A stretch of 64,000 nucleotides of DNA from Panicum virgatum (Eukaryota; Streptophyta; Magnoliopsida; Poales; Poaceae): contig NC_053149.1 of assembly GCF_016808335.1 (NCBI RefSeq), positions 58,085,922-58,149,921 of the forward strand, written 5' to 3'. Positions 1 to 10,783 of the stretch are shown piece by piece. A program made the translations under genes and the position numbers. Below the pieces are notes generated by a model, which was not told the origin of the DNA, did no database searches, and saw only the letters and a list, made by a program, of their open reading frames with translations. How positions within the stretch are numbered: the stretch's first letter is position 1; each line of letters opens with the position of its first letter.

Positions 1-636
1 AACCTAGGCGTGCGTGCCCAGGGAAACCGCCGCGAGATTCCCGGCGAACTCAACGCGGGCGGGCGCTGCGGGAGGAAAGGGGCGGAGCTGACGCGCGGGG
101 CCCAGTTGGCAGTGGGGCGCGCGGGGCGCTGACGCGGCGCTGCTGCTGGCGGGTGGGGTCAGGCACGCAGGGAGGAGATGGCGACGCGCGGTGTGGGCGA
201 GCGGGGGCGAAGCGGGCCGCGCTGGGTGACTGGGCCGCGTGGCGCGGGGCAGGCCGGGGAGTCTGGGCCGCAGGGAGAGGCTGGGTCGCCTTGGGCTGGG
301 CTCGGGAAAAAGGGAAGGGGGGAGTGATGGGCCGGACAGGGTTGTGTTGGGTTTTCCTGGGTTTGGGTTTGGTTTCTTTTTTAATTCTTATTTTCTTCTA
401 TTTCTAATTCAAACAAAGTTTGAATTCAAATACAATTTGAATTCAAACCACACTCAAATAATTAAAACCATGCACCAGCATGAATGCAACAACAAGTTTT
501 TAAACTTAGACAAATTTTAATTACTTGTGAAACCAAAAATTAGATTAAATGCCAGACTAAGCAAAATAAATCCTAGAAAATTAAATAAACCAATTAAATT
601 TATTATTAAATGCTGGAATTTAAATTAGGGTGTTAC
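1..636 (-). mobile_element. LTR end of a Del/Tekay-type Ty3 retrotransposon
   Basis: On the minus strand this segment begins TGTAACACCCTAATTT at 636, the usual start of Del/Tekay-lineage LTRs in grasses. The first few hundred minus-strand bases are AT-rich with repeated TTTAAATT and TTGAATTC tracts, then GC-rich toward position 1. The rest of the LTR and element lie left of the window, so no second LTR can be compared. It abuts, without spacer, a truncated antisense ORF of the neighbouring Tat element, so it appears to have inserted into that element. The reading frames inside it look like chance ORFs. The lineage call rests on the terminal motif only. Confidence 0.55.
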
Positions 637-637
637 T

Positions 638-871
638 GGCGGCCGGATCGTCGAGCACGCCAAGAGCAATTTCCGCCTTGGTGTCCTGCGAGCCCTCGCC
701 GTGGCCTCAACGCACTACATTATGGACCTCCAGAGGGTGTCGTCAGGGTACATCGTCCCAACCGATGCCGTTGCGGATGCTGCATCGTCCATCATGGATG
801 ACGCCGATGCAGCCGCCGAGGAGTTCGCCACTGTCCTGGCCAGGAAGCTTGAAGCTGACATCCCCCCATAG
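638..871 (+). pseudogene. C-terminal remnant of the Tat antisense ORF, element A
   Basis: An open frame enters from the junction at 637 and runs 77 codons to a TAG at 869-871, with no start codon of its own. The product is alpha-helical and acidic near its end (motifs SSGYIVPTDA, SIMDDADAAAEEFA, ARKLEADIPP). It resembles the C-terminal segment of plant proteins annotated as 'putative gypsy type transposon' (PF04195 family architecture). The strand is opposite to gag-pol of the same element, and the position just past the integrase end fits the Tat antisense ORF. The N-terminal part is missing because of the Del-type LTR to the left. Function in the family is unknown. Confidence 0.6.
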
Positions 872-1492
872 CTGAATTCGATGCCGTTGAAGACCTGCAA
901 GGGGGGGAGGATAACCTGTAAGAAGTCTGGGCCTCGGAGCCCATGTAATAAGTTAGTACTTGTCATAATCGACTTCTGGATTTAAGAAATTTGTTATTGT
1001 AAATCGATGTTGTGGCCCATTGAGGCCTTGTGCGTTCGAGCCTTCGCCTTTTGCTACTTAACCCCCGTGTTCTCGTATGTGTCTTAGATAGGCTTCAGCG
1101 AGAAAGTTGTCGTTCATAAGTGACTTAGGTGTAGGGAGGTGAGTGGGGATGCCGTATCCTGGAGGCGTAGGCGGTCCCGCGGCTCGGCCGATCCTGTTCC
1201 TTAGTCGCTTACACCTTGCGTCTACCTTTATAAGTACACGAGAAACTTAGATACGGAAATTTTTCGAAAAAATGTTGGCGATTTTTGGGGATGTTCGGGG
1301 GTTCCCCCATAGTAGCCCCCGAGGGAGGCTTGGCTTTGCCAAGGGTAAAGCCGAGCGTACCTCAGTGTTTGTGTGCATCCGATCCTCCGAGGGTTCGGAG
1401 AGTTCTCAAAGATAATTAAGTAAAGCATACTCCTTTATTGCTTCGGGAAATTTTAAATATGAGTACAGGCGATGCACAAATAGCTTGGAATT
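872..1492 (-). other. 3' untranslated region of element A between pol and antisense ORF
   Basis: No convincing coding frame. In this Tat element the interval separates the convergent 3' ends of integrase (minus strand) and the antisense ORF (plus strand). It contains a G/C-rich stretch near 1300-1330 (CCCCCGAGGG and similar). I see no tandem repeats here, unlike the equivalent interval of element B at 56921-58405. Confidence 0.4.
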
Positions 1493-2497
1493 CTAAGGAT
1501 AGAAGCGACGTAGCTGATGTATGTTCCAGGCATTGGTGAAGACTTTGCCATTTTCGTTCGACAGCTTGTACGTGCCGGGCTTGAGCACCTCCGCGATGAT
1601 GTACGGGCCTTCCCATGGTGCTGAAAGCTTGTGGTGTCCCCTGTTGTCTTGTCGAAGCCTCAGAACCAAGTCGCCCTTGTTGAGGTCTTGGCGTCGAACC
1701 CTCTGCGCCTGATATCTTCGCAACGATTGCTGATAACGCACGGAGTGTAGGAGCGCCACGTCTCGAGCCTCGTCCACTTGGTCCAGCGAGTCCTCGCGGA
1801 CTTGCTGGTCCTGCTGCTCTTGATAGGCCTTGAGCCTCGGTGACCCATACTCCAAGTCTGTGGGGAGCATGGCCTCGGCGCTATAGATGAGGAAGAACGG
1901 GGTAAAGCCCGTGGCCCTGCTTGGGGTCGTCCTCAGGCTCCAGATAACCGAGGGCAGCTCTGTGAGCCACCTCTGGCCAAACTTGTTCAGCTTGTTGCAG
2001 ATCCTTGGCTTGAGGCCTTGGAGGATCATGCCGTTGGCACGCTCCACTTGCCCATTCGTCTATGGGTGCGCCACAGCTGACCAGTCCACGCGTATATGGT
2101 AGCTGTCGCAGAACGCCAAGAATTTCTTGCCTGTGAACTGGGTGCCATTGTCGATGATGATCGAATTCGGGACCCCGAACCTAAAGACAATGTCAGTAAA
2201 GAATACAACAGCTTGCTCAGATCTAATCTTGCCGATGGGTCGAGCCTCGATCTACTTGGAGAACATGTCGATTGCCACCAACAAGTGGGTGTAGCCCCCA
2301 GGCGCCTTCTGCAGCGGGCCAACGAAGCCCAATCCCCACACTACAAACGGCCACGTGATGGGGATGGTCTGCAGAGTGTGGGCCGGGAGGTGCGTCTTTC
2401 GAGCATAGAACTGGCAACCCTCGCAGGTCCGCACGACGTCGGTGGTGTCGGCGACCGCGGTGGGCCAGTAAAAGCCTTGCCGAAACGCGTTACCCAC
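1493..2497 (-). pseudogene. Integrase of element A (interrupted; first catalytic Asp replaced)
   Basis: The integrase domain spans at least three reading-frame pieces: 2497-2252, 2322-2026 (shifted) and 2047-1493. The zinc-binding module is recognisable (CEGCQFYARK). The catalytic core keeps the second Asp (IDNGTQFTG near 2150) and the Glu (MERANG near 2045). The position expected to hold the first catalytic Asp reads VVWGLGFVGPL, Gly where Asp is normal in WGLDFVGPL-type sequences. The C-terminal part has a chromo-less tail with the conserved WEGPY motif and ends at 1493. Stops and a frameshift would prevent translation. This is a decayed copy whose family assignment is strong. Confidence 0.85.
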
Positions 2498-2795
2498 TAG
2501 GGTGCACGGCGCAGCGTGGTGACCACAGATGCCAGCGTGGATGTCACGGATCAGCTCCTTGCCCTCGGGGATGGGGATGCATCATTGCAGAATGCCCGAG
2601 GGACTATGCTTGTACAGCTCGTCGTCGATCAAGACGAAGGACTTGGCCCGCCTCGCGACGCGCCGCGCCTAAGCGCGGTCCAAGGGTAGGACTCCTCGAA
2701 TCATCCAATCAAGGTACTGGGTACGCTAATCTCGTGGAGACGGGGCCTCATCAATCTCCATTGCTTCGGCCTCGTCCATAGAGGAGGTCTCGAAG

Positions 2796-3644
2796 TCAGT
2801 GTCCATGGCCTCGGGCTTCTCCGTCGAGGGGTTCCCGCCGGGGGGGCTCGGCGTTCGAGGGGCCTGGTTCCGCCGGATCCTTGAAATCGATGGAGAGCTT
2901 GGCGATGTCGCGAGCAAAGATGTTCGGGGGGATGGTTGTCCGCCCTGACACAATCTTGGCTAATTCGTCGGCATCTTCGTTGTACTTGCGCGGGACGTGG
3001 TTGAGTTCTAGGCCGTCGAACTTGTCTTCGAGGCGGCGTACTGCGTTGCAGTATGCCTCCATCTTCGGGTCATGACTGCTAGACTCCTTCATCACTTGGT
3101 CGATGACGAGCTGAGAGTCACCACGTACGTCGAGGCGCTTGACGCCGAGCTCGATGGCGATGCAGAGGCCACTAAGGAGGGCCTCATACTCTGCCATGTA
3201 GTTAGATGAAGGGAAGTGTAGGCGAATTACATAGCGCATGTGCTCTCTGAGGGGTGATATGAAGAGAAGGCCGGCGCTGGCGCCGGTTTTCATCACCGAC
3301 CCGTCGAAGTACATGGTCCAGCATTCATCTTGGATTTGCGATGGGTGTAGCTGAGTGTCCGTCCACTCAGCAACGAAGTCGGCCAGGATTTGGGACTTCA
3401 TCGCCTTGCGAGGCGCGTAGGTGAGAGTTTCTCCCATCGGCTCCACGGACCACTTGGCAATTCTACCCTCGGCTTCCCTGTTGCGGACTATCTCTCCTAG
3501 AGGGAAAGACGAGACCACGGTGACGGGATGAGCCTCGAAGTAGTGGCGCAACTTGCGTCGAGCCAAGACCACCGTGTATAGCAGCTTCTGGATCTGCGGA
3601 TAGCGTGTCTTGGTTTTGGACAACACTTCGCTGATGTAGTACAC
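2796..3644 (-). pseudogene. RNase H end and second (archaeal-type) RNase H domain, element A
   Basis: An uninterrupted 282-codon frame. The first third is the end of the canonical Ty3 RNase H (ISEVLSKTKTRYPQIQK, RRKLRHYFEAHPV). It is followed by an additional RNase H-like domain with WTMYFDGSVMKTGA (acidic residue in the YFDGS motif), YMAEYEALLSGL (Glu) and VRGDSQLVIDQV (Asp). This matches the extra RNase H acquired by Tat elements between RNase H and integrase. About 280 residues cover both modules as expected. The frame is open but isolated by lesions on both sides, so it probably has no function. Confidence 0.85.
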
Positions 3645-3671
3645 CGGCCATTGGACAGGCAGAGCATGGCC

Positions 3672-4770
3672 CTACTCTTGTCTTTCGACAACGATCACCG
3701 CGCTGACCACTTGGGTCATCGCAGCTACGTACAAGTAGAGGGGCTCGCCGTCTATAGTTGGTGTGAGAATGGGGGCATGAGTGAGCGATGCCTTCAGCCT
3801 GTCGAGGGCTTCTTGAGCCTCGAGGGTCCACGTGAAGCATTCAGTTTTCCTCAGGAGTCGATACAGGGGCAAGCGTTTCTCACCAAGACGCGAGATGAAT
3901 CGGGTGATGGACGCTAGGCATCCCATGACCCTCTGTACCCCCCTTTAGGTCTCGGATCAGTCCCATCCGAGTGATGGCCGAGTCTTTCTCAGGGTTGGGT
4001 TCAATGCCCCGCTGGGAGACAATGAAGCCCAAGAGCATGCCTCGAGGGACCCCGAAAACATATTTTTTCGGGTTGAGTTTTACCCCTTTGGCCCTTAGGC
4101 AATCGAACGCGATCCTGAGATCAGCGACCAGGTCGTCCACCATCCTGGATTTTACAACGATGTCATCGACATATGCCTCTACGTTCTGCCCAATATGGTA
4201 CCCGAATACGTGAAGCATACACCGCTGGTATGTAGCTCCGGCGTTTCTGAGGCCAAAAGGCATCGTGACATAGCAGTACATGCCGAATGGTGTGATAAAA
4301 GAGGTTGCAAGCTGGTCGGACTCTTTCATCTTGATTTGGTGGTAACCAGAATAAGCATCAAGAAAGGATAAAAGTTCGCATCCCGCAGTTGAATCAACGA
4401 TTTGATCAATACGCGGCAAAGGAAAGGGAACCTTCGGACATGCTTTATTTAAACTAGTGTAGTCTACGCACATCCTCCAACTTCCATTCTTTTTTCTTCA
4501 CTAATACAGGATTAGCTAGCCACTCGAGATGGAATACCTCCTTGATGAATCCGGCAACCATAAGTTTCTGCAGCTCCTCGCCGATCGCCCGGCGTTTGAG
4601 CTCGTCGAAGCATCGTAGGCGCTGCTTCACCGGCTTGGAGTTGGATCAGATGTCAAGGGAGTGCTCGGCGACCTCCCTCGATATGCCAGGCATGTCCGAG
4701 GGGCTCCACGCAAAGATGTCTGCATTGGCGCGGAGAAAGTCGACGAGCACCACTTCCTATTTGCTATCGA
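3672..4770 (-). pseudogene. Reverse transcriptase and first part of RNase H, element A
   Basis: Minus-strand frames at 4473-3880 and 3926-3672, with a shifted upstream part from about 4770, give a Ty3 reverse transcriptase. The fingers motif reads MCVDYTSLNKACPK, then LSFLDAYSGYHQI, then the catalytic YVDDIVVKS near 4160-4180. The start of the RNase H domain follows (ECFTWTLEAQEALDRLKA). Between 3880 and 3930 the frame shifts. Upstream of 4473 an in-frame stop interrupts the conserved block before VKKKNGSW. The domain is complete in order, but the gene cannot be translated as one polyprotein. Confidence 0.9.
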
Positions 4771-5709
4771 GGGTGGCGTTGATGCCTTTTCGTCGGAGTG
4801 ATTCGGATTGAGGGGCACCTTCTTGATACCCTCGGCGGGCTCGAAGCTGCCCGCGTGCCGGTGTGTGGAGTCCAAGGCCTCGCTTGCCATTTTGTCGAGG
4901 GTGGCTGCGAGGGCCTCGTCCTCCGCTTGAGCCTCCACGTGCTCGACACACTCGACATCGCACTCGTAGGCGTGCTCGAATGAGGAGCCGACGGTGATGA
5001 CACCCTTTGGACCTGGCATCTTCATCTTCAGGTAGGTGTAGTTTGGGACGGCCATAAACTTGGCATCGCAGGGACGGCCAATGATGGCGTGGTAGGCTCC
5101 CCGAAACCCCACCACCTAAAAGGTGAGCACTTCCTTGCGGAAGTTGGATGCCGTGCCGAAGTAGAAGGGTAGGTCGATCTGGCCGAGGGGTTGGACTCAC
5201 TTCCCTGGCGCAATGCCATGAAATTGCGATTTGCTGGGGCGGAGCTTGTCCAATCCGATCCCCATGAGCTCCAAGGTGTGGGCGTACATGATGTTGAGGC
5301 TGCTGCCTCCATCCATGAGCACCTTGCAGAAGCGAGTGTTGCCAATGATGGGGTCGACAACAAGTGGGTACCGTCCTGGGTGTGGGACGTAGTCGGGGTG
5401 GTCCTTGCGGCTGAAGGAAATGGTGTCCTCCGACCAGTCGAGGTAGGATGGCATGGCCTTGGTGACGGAGAAGACATCCCAGCGCTCACGCTTGCGCTGC
5501 CGAGAGGTCATGTTCGTTGTCGGCCCTCCGAAGATGAAGAAAGCGTTCTCCACCGGGGGGAACTTGTTGTCTCCACCTTTGTCGCCAACATCCTTCTTGT
5601 TGTCCTCGTCGCGATGCGCGACGCGGTTGTAGTACTTCCGGAGCATCTCACACTGCTCGAGGGTGTGGTTGACCGAGCCCTTGTGGTAAGGGCACAGCTT
5701 CTTGAGCAT
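4771..5709 (-). pseudogene. Gag zinc-knuckle end and aspartic protease, element A
   Basis: The minus-strand frame begins near 5709 with a Cys/His-rich segment (CPYHKGSVNHTLEQC) typical of the Gag nucleocapsid end in this lineage. A linker and an aspartic-protease core follow (KVLMDGGSSLNIMYA, the plant Ty3 variant of the D-S/T-G active site, near 5300) and then GAYHAIIGRP. A stop after HGIAPGK near 5197 and another near 5116 split the protease into pieces that remain in compatible frames. The run continues into the linker before reverse transcriptase. Confidence 0.8.
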
Positions 5710-7182
5710 GCCGTCGAACAGGCCACCACCGCCTCAGGGGGGCCTCGAGGTCCTTTGCGGTCCGGGGCAGCAACGAAGGCCTCGTCAGAGTCCTCCGCCT
5801 GTCCCGGTCCGTGTTGGTTCGGTGGGGCTGGCTTCTTTCCTTTCTTCCCCCGCTTTTGCTTCTTGTCGGGGGTGTTGGTCTTGGCGCTGCTGCCCTCTAC
5901 GGGCGCATCTTCCTTGCACTTGTTCGCCTTGCCGTCAAAGATGGCACCAACTGCCTCCTCGCCAGCGGCGTAGTTGGTGGCGGAATCGAACAGCTCGTTG
6001 GTTCTGGCGGGACGGCTTCGCGCAAGCTCGTGCACCAGGTTCCTGCACGTCGTGCCTTCGAGGAAGGCGTTGATGACCTCGACGTAGGTGACGCTGGGGA
6101 GCTCGGTGCATTGCTTGGAGAAGCGCCGCATGTAGTCGCGCAGGGACTCATTGGGCTTCTACCGACACCCTTTGAGGTCCCAGGAGTTCCCAGGGCGCAC
6201 GTAAGTGTCCTGGAAGTTGCCCACGAAAATCTTGACTAGGTCGGCCAAGTCGTGGATTTGGTCCGCGGGCAAGTGCTCGAGAAACGTTCATGTAGCGTCG
6301 GCGAGGTGAAGGGGGAGGTTACGGATGATGACCGTGTCATCCGTTGCACCGCCCAGCTGGCATGATAGGCGGTAGTCGTTGAGCCAAACCGCGGGATCGG
6401 ACTCGCCCGAGTACTTGTCGAGGGTGGTGGGCTGTCGAAAGCGCGGGGGAAAGGGAGCGGTACGAATCTCCCGGCTGAACACACGGGTTCCCGGAGGCTC
6501 CGGAGACTCGCCCCTGTCGTGTCCGGGGTCGAAGCGCCACCCCATTGAGGGGTGTACTTCCTGCCATTGATTATGTTGCAGGCGTCACCGTCGCCGGTGT
6601 GTCCGCGCGTGTCGTAGAGTCTCTCCCTTGCGGGAGTCCTTCCGATGCGGTCGTGTACCGAGGGTGCTCTCGCACCGTCCGCTGCGGCTGCTTTTCCCTT
6701 CCCTCCTGGGGAGTGTGCACCGAAGTCTCGCGGTCCTGCTGTGCAGTCCCACCGGCCTTTGCCGGTGCCGCTGAACGCATTCGGGATGCGAAGCTCTCAG
6801 CCTGCTGCACCGCAGCCTGCTCGATGAGCACCTGTGCCTCACGGCGCAGGTTGCGACCCGAAATCGTCGATGCCTCGGGCATTGCTTGGAGTAGGTAGGC
6901 CGCAGTGACAAGTTTTTCGCCGGCCGTTTTTAGTTCCGGTGGTTTGTCGACGTTGTCGTCGGCTAGGATCCGCTCCCGGGCGACGCACCCCGCCGCCTGG
7001 GCATGTGTGCCACGCGCGGTGCGCTGCTGCTCGTGTACGGTGCGCAGCTCCTGTGTCTGCCGCCGCTGCTCGTCAAGCTTGGCTTGAAGCTCCTTGAGTT
7101 GTGCCAGCTGTGCCTGCCGCGCCGCTGAGCTTCAAGAAGAAGGAGGGGTCGCGGCAGGCACCACCGCTTGGTTTGCCTGCAT
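5508..7182 (-). pseudogene. Gag of element A (multiple frameshifts)
   Basis: A likely start ATG at 7182 opens MQANQAVVPAATPP, followed within 20 codons by an in-frame TGA. The frame then continues through a Gln/Glu-rich coiled-coil-like stretch (AQLKELQAKLDEQRR, 7130-7050). The retrotransposon Gag core is visible as LDKYSGESDPAVWLNDYRL (6450-6380) and, after a frameshift, as SLRDYMRRFSKQCTELP (6140-6090). A basic linker (KKQKRGKKGKK) leads toward the zinc-knuckle. At least one stop and two frame changes break it. Gag forms the particle and binds RNA in functional relatives. Confidence 0.8.
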
Positions 7183-7991
7183 GATGTAGACGCGGCCCGA
7201 TCTTCCGAGAGGTAGGGTAGATTCGATTGATGGAGTACGTGACGTTGGCGATCCAACTTCTAATCAAACACGAATTCGAAGCCTGCAACCACTACACCAC
7301 CGCTCCGCTGGTTATCAACCAAGCACAACTTGATTGACCTTGCCGAGAAGGCTTTGCCTGCAAGCGAATCAAAGAACACAAGTAAGAAAGGATAAACACG
7401 CAATCTGAAATTGCAGATGTGTATGAAGTGAAAATCAAAGTGGGGTTCAAGAACTCGATTCCAAAGGGCTAATCGACACAGTCGAAGAGATCAAGAACGG
7501 GGGCCCTGGATCAATGTATAAGGACTTGTCGCCACAGATACAATGATGCAATGTCTGTTCCTCAAAGGAAAACTCAAAACTAAACAAAACCCGAGCCTAA
7601 GCGGCGGCGGCTACTGAGTTTATAGAAGAACCAGGTGACCTAGTGTTGGGGCGACCAGAGGTGGGCGCCCTCAACTTGGGCTTAAGGCCCGACACGATAC
7701 ACGGGCCATTGGCCCAAAAGAGGTGGCGCGGCACCTTTCTAGATTCTGGATGTCGACTTGTTTCATGAATTTCTATTGACTCCGAAGAGATATGGACCTG
7801 AATCTGGTGGCGTTGGAAAGGTTATGAAATTATTTTTCCAACCACATAAAGTTCTCCTCAAACGGACTCCGTATGTGGCCGTGGCATTGTTTTTGGTGCA
7901 GACTGTTTCTGGAATCCGAGAAGGAAACGAAGTCCAAGTTGTAGACGAGTCAGACTTCAACGTGTACGTATCCGATGCAGAGATGTCCTCA
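7183..7991 (-). other. Leader between upstream ORF and gag, element A
   Basis: About 800 bases with only chance ORFs. It contains a short tRNA-like phrase on the minus strand near 7270-7315 (TGGTGTAGTGG followed by a TTCGAATTC-like stretch) that is too compact to be a tRNA gene. The rest shows nothing I can name. Confidence 0.35.
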
Positions 7992-8783
7992 TCACTGCGC
8001 GTCTGCCCCGCCGTTCCCATCATTGCCCAGAGCATCGTCGATTTGCCCGTCCGCGAGCTCGACCATGAAGCACGCCCGAGTGGGATCGTAATCCCCCTCG
8101 CTGGAGTCCTCGGAGCAGGTGAGGCAGTAAGCCGCCACGAGCTGGAACGATCGAAAAGCATCGAGGTATCGGACCCCGGAGTAGTCCTCGGCCTCCTCGG
8201 CCGTGAAGTTGTCCATGAATAAGCTGATGTCGTCGGCGATCGAGCCCGCCATCTCGGGGTAGGAGTCGTCAGGAGATGACGCGATGAGGTTGCGGATCGA
8301 GAGGAGGTGATGACCCGGTAGATCCTCGTACTCGGTGAAGTTGGTGCTGGATGAAGAGGCGTAAGTGACAGCATTGCGCATCCCGAAGGGAAAGGACGAC
8401 GGCGCAGGCGCACCCTCCCTTGGAGGCACTAGGGTTGCAGTCGATGGTGGTGCCGGCGCAGATGGAGCCGGAGCACGTGATGACGAAGTGGTGGCCCCGT
8501 CGGCCACGACGCTGAGCTGCGACATGCCAACCTCAACCCACGTGGGGGAGCTGAGGCGTGCCGCCCTGCGCCGCTCCATGTGTACTTGTCGCGAGCGCTG
8601 GCCCGAGCGCTTGTTGCGCCGGGCTGGTGAAGTCGGAGTGTCAGGGTTGCGTCTGGGCGAGAGGAGCTCCATGAGGTAACCGTTGCCGGTTGTCCTGAAC
8701 TCAAGACTCCCGAACCGAATCTCGTATCCCGCCGGGAGCGGATCCGAGACGCCCATGGGAAATGGGTTGGATTTGCTCGCCAT
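7992..8783 (-). CDS. Extra ORF between primer binding site and gag, element A
   Basis: An open frame of 263 codons begins MASKSNPFPMGV, about 45 bases downstream of the primer binding site on the minus strand, and ends at 7992. It has a basic Arg-rich segment (residues 45-75), a Pro/Ala-rich linker (90-130), and an acidic C-terminal half (LIASSPDDSYPEMAGSIADD, SEDSSEGDYDPTRACF). I recognise no enzymatic motif. Some rice Ty3/gypsy elements carry an additional ORF in this position (called orf0 in RIRE-type elements as I recall). The frame is intact although gag-pol is decayed. Function is unknown. It could be a separate first cistron or an N-terminal Gag extension. Confidence 0.6.
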   Translation of the reverse strand: MASKSNPFPMGVSDPLPAGYEIRFGSLEFRTTGNGYLMELLSPRRNPDTPTSPARRNKRSGQRSRQVHMERRRAARLSSPTWVEVGMSQLSVVADGATTSSSRAPAPSAPAPPSTATLVPPREGAPAPSSFPFGMRNAVTYASSSSTNFTEYEDLPGHHLLSIRNLIASSPDDSYPEMAGSIADDISLFMDNFTAEEAEDYSGVRYLDAFRSFQLVAAYCLTCSEDSSEGDYDPTRACFMVELADGQIDDALGNDGNGGADAQ

Positions 8784-8827
8784 CCCTGGAGATCAAATGG
8801 GAACAAAAGAGAAATGTCACGCACCGA

Positions 8828-8846
8828 CCCCTACCTGGCGCGTCAC
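8828..8846 (-). other. Primer binding site of element A
   Basis: Directly inside the 5' LTR the minus strand reads GTGACGCGCCAGGTAGGGGT. This GCGCCAGGTAGGGG phrase is the kind of sequence seen as a tRNA-complementary primer site in grass Ty3 elements. Position and strand agree with a minus-strand element starting at about 10139. The tRNA species is not assigned. Confidence 0.6.
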
Positions 8847-10139
8847 TGCCGGTGTCCTGACCCGGTGGTCCGGACCCAACTAGTGATGATGCTGCGTGTT
8901 CCTCGTCCCAGATGGTTGATACAGGAGCCAACACAGTCACGCATGGGTTTATCCTGGTTCTGGCCGCGGGGCCGTACGTCCAGCAAAGAGATGTGTAAGA
9001 GCACTGTATTGTCTTGCACCGGGGGTGCCTGTAGTAGGGGGTACAAGCGAGGCGAGAGAGGGAGGAAAGCTCCCAGGTCTCTGCTAGAGGAGGAGTTGAT
9101 TGAGGCGAGTGCTAATATCGGGGATCAGAAGAGCATATGTGCTCTGTGAGTAGTGCTGAGTGTTGTGTTCTGCCAGATGCCCCCCCGAGAGGACAGTGAC
9201 CGCCTCCCCCTTTTATAGACACATGGAGGGGCGGTGTATATGTACAGGGGGAGGAGAAGTCGTCGTCTTTTCCCCTAATCGCGGGGGTGCAGTGGTCGAG
9301 CACTGTAGAAAGTACACTGTGGGGTATGGCGCCTAGCGTGGCAGTCGTCCTGGGCGTCGTCCTTGGCCTTGCGGAGATCGCGCCGGCGCCCTTGTAGCTC
9401 CAGCGGGCGGCGTGGTAGTTGCTGTAGGGGGTACCGTCCTCCAGGCGTGGCGTGGCGACATTCCGAGGGTCCTGCAGGCCAGGGTCTTGTCCTGGTCAAG
9501 GTCGGAGCCGCTTCCGAGGGTCGTGCCCATGCCGTTCGAAGGTTCCTCAGAGGGAAAATTATGAAGGAGGTACGAGGAGTTGGTAGCACAGTGGCTGGAG
9601 CAGTGCCGAGTACGTCTTGCACTGTGTCGCAGGTTCCCACAGTGTCGCCACAGCGTCCGGAATGGCGGAGCAGTGACCGGAGTTGGTGGACGGGACTCCG
9701 GTCACAGCCACTGTGTGGAGTGGAGGCCTGACGCCGTCTGACTCGGATGCTGCGGAGGAGTGGTTGGAATTTAATGCATTCGTACGACGGGCGGGTGAGC
9801 GGAAGGGCCGTTTGTCCTTTCCGTCGAGTGGTGGTCTCGAGCGAGGCGGAGTCAGTACGCTCTCTCGAGGGTAGGCTCACTACCCTCGAGCGAAGCGGAA
9901 ACGTGAGGCACTTGTCGAGGGTCTCGGCGGGTGGCCCTCGAGCGAGGCGGAGATTGCCCCGCGGGTTCGAGGGGGCTCGGAGGGGCCGCACTGGGCATAC
10001 GGTCGTGGATTGGGCTTCTTTGAGTCCTTTCCTTTCCTCCGGATTTGGAAAGAGGTTGTAGGCCTTCGTGGGCCGTGTTTTGTGTTTTTAGGACGATTTA
10101 GTCTCCTGATTAGGGTGCCCCTAATCATGGTACCCGATA
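8847..10139 (-). mobile_element. 5' LTR of element A
   Basis: Bounded by the primer binding site on one side (LTR end CCGGCA on the minus strand) and by an LTR-like start near 10139 on the other. A TATA-like box TCTATAAAAGGGGG lies near 9205-9220 on the minus strand, appropriate for the U3/R boundary. GC-rich repeated CCCTCGAG and GCCTCGCTCGAG phrases occur at 9830-9960. No second LTR is in the window, so the exact left and right edges are inferred. Confidence 0.6.
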
Positions 10140-10400
10140 GGTTCCGTTCTGCACCCAACCTTGCCTGTGGCTAGGGTCACCCGCAGGAAGCTTCATATGG
10201 CTCAAGACTCTGATGACCTCGTCGTGGTTCACGTTCTTATTTGGGTTTTAGTTGTTGTCCTCGCGATAGTGGCGCTTCATTGCCCATTACCGCGTAGAGT
10301 TGTACGGTGATGTACCATTTGATGTAATAAATGTGTTATCAGCCTCCTGAAACTGATATTTGTATCACATTTGAGTCACCTCTTATGAGGGGACGCTTCA
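10140..10400 (+). mobile_element. 3' fragment of an LTR, probably Del/Tekay type
   Basis: The sequence has the look of the distal part of a long Ty3 LTR (GATGTAATAAATGTGTTATCAG, ATTTGTATCACATTTGAGTC, ending GGGGACGCTTCA). It directly follows the inferred edge of element A, which therefore seems to have inserted into an older LTR. No matching copy is in the window. Confidence 0.35.
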
Positions 10401-10425
10401 CTCTATTAGCTTTGTGGATACTTTA

Positions 10426-10764
10426 GACCCTGTTTGTTTCCATCAGCTTTTTTCTAGCCCCTTTCACATCAAAAGAAATCTTATCATTTAAAAGTATAAA
10501 AAATTGTATATAAAACTTTTTTGACAGATGGGTGCTAATTTGCGAGACGAATCTAATAATCCTAATTAATTCATGATTCGCTACAGTGATGCTACATTAA
10601 CTATCTGCTAATTATGAATTAATATGTCTCATTAGATTCATCTCGCAGTTTAGCCCCAGAACTCTGCAGTTAGTTTTGTAATCAGACTTTATTTAATAAT
10701 AATAAATATCAAGATTTTTTTATATGACATAGTCCAAAGTTTAGCCTCCGAAATTAAACAACTT
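10426..10764. mobile_element. Tourist-like (PIF/Harbinger) MITE
   Basis: Terminal GACCCTGTTTGTTTCC at the left and a degenerate inverted copy (AAATTAAACAACTT) at the right, with TTA on both sides. The interior shares CGAATCTAATAATCCTAATTAATT and CATTAGATTCATCTCG with other MITEs in this window (23802, 24170, 44498). That marks one abundant non-coding family. Confidence 0.6.
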
Positions 10765-10783
10765 TTATGTTCTGCCTTTTGTT

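Larger units (their letters stand above)
637..10139 (-). mobile_element. Tat-lineage Ty3/gypsy retrotransposon A (decayed, 3' part missing)
   Basis: Read on the minus strand, the order is 5' LTR, primer binding site, an upstream ORF, gag, protease, reverse transcriptase, RNase H, a second RNase H-like domain, and integrase. The tail of an oppositely oriented ORF follows at 638-871. A second RNase H plus an antisense ORF downstream of pol is the established hallmark of the Tat lineage (the Grande, Retand and RIRE2 group). The 3' LTR is absent because a Del-type LTR cuts the element at 636/637. All coding domains carry stops or frameshifts, so the copy is non-functional. The right edge at about 10139 is inferred from the LTR-like start TATCGGGTACC on the minus strand, which looks like a mutated TGTCGG start. 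Confidence 0.8.

Noticed and set aside
7260..7320. tRNA-like sequence on the minus strand (TGGTGTAGTGG and a TTCGAATTC-like box)
   Set aside because: The boxes are only about 10 bases apart and no acceptor or anticodon stem can be drawn.
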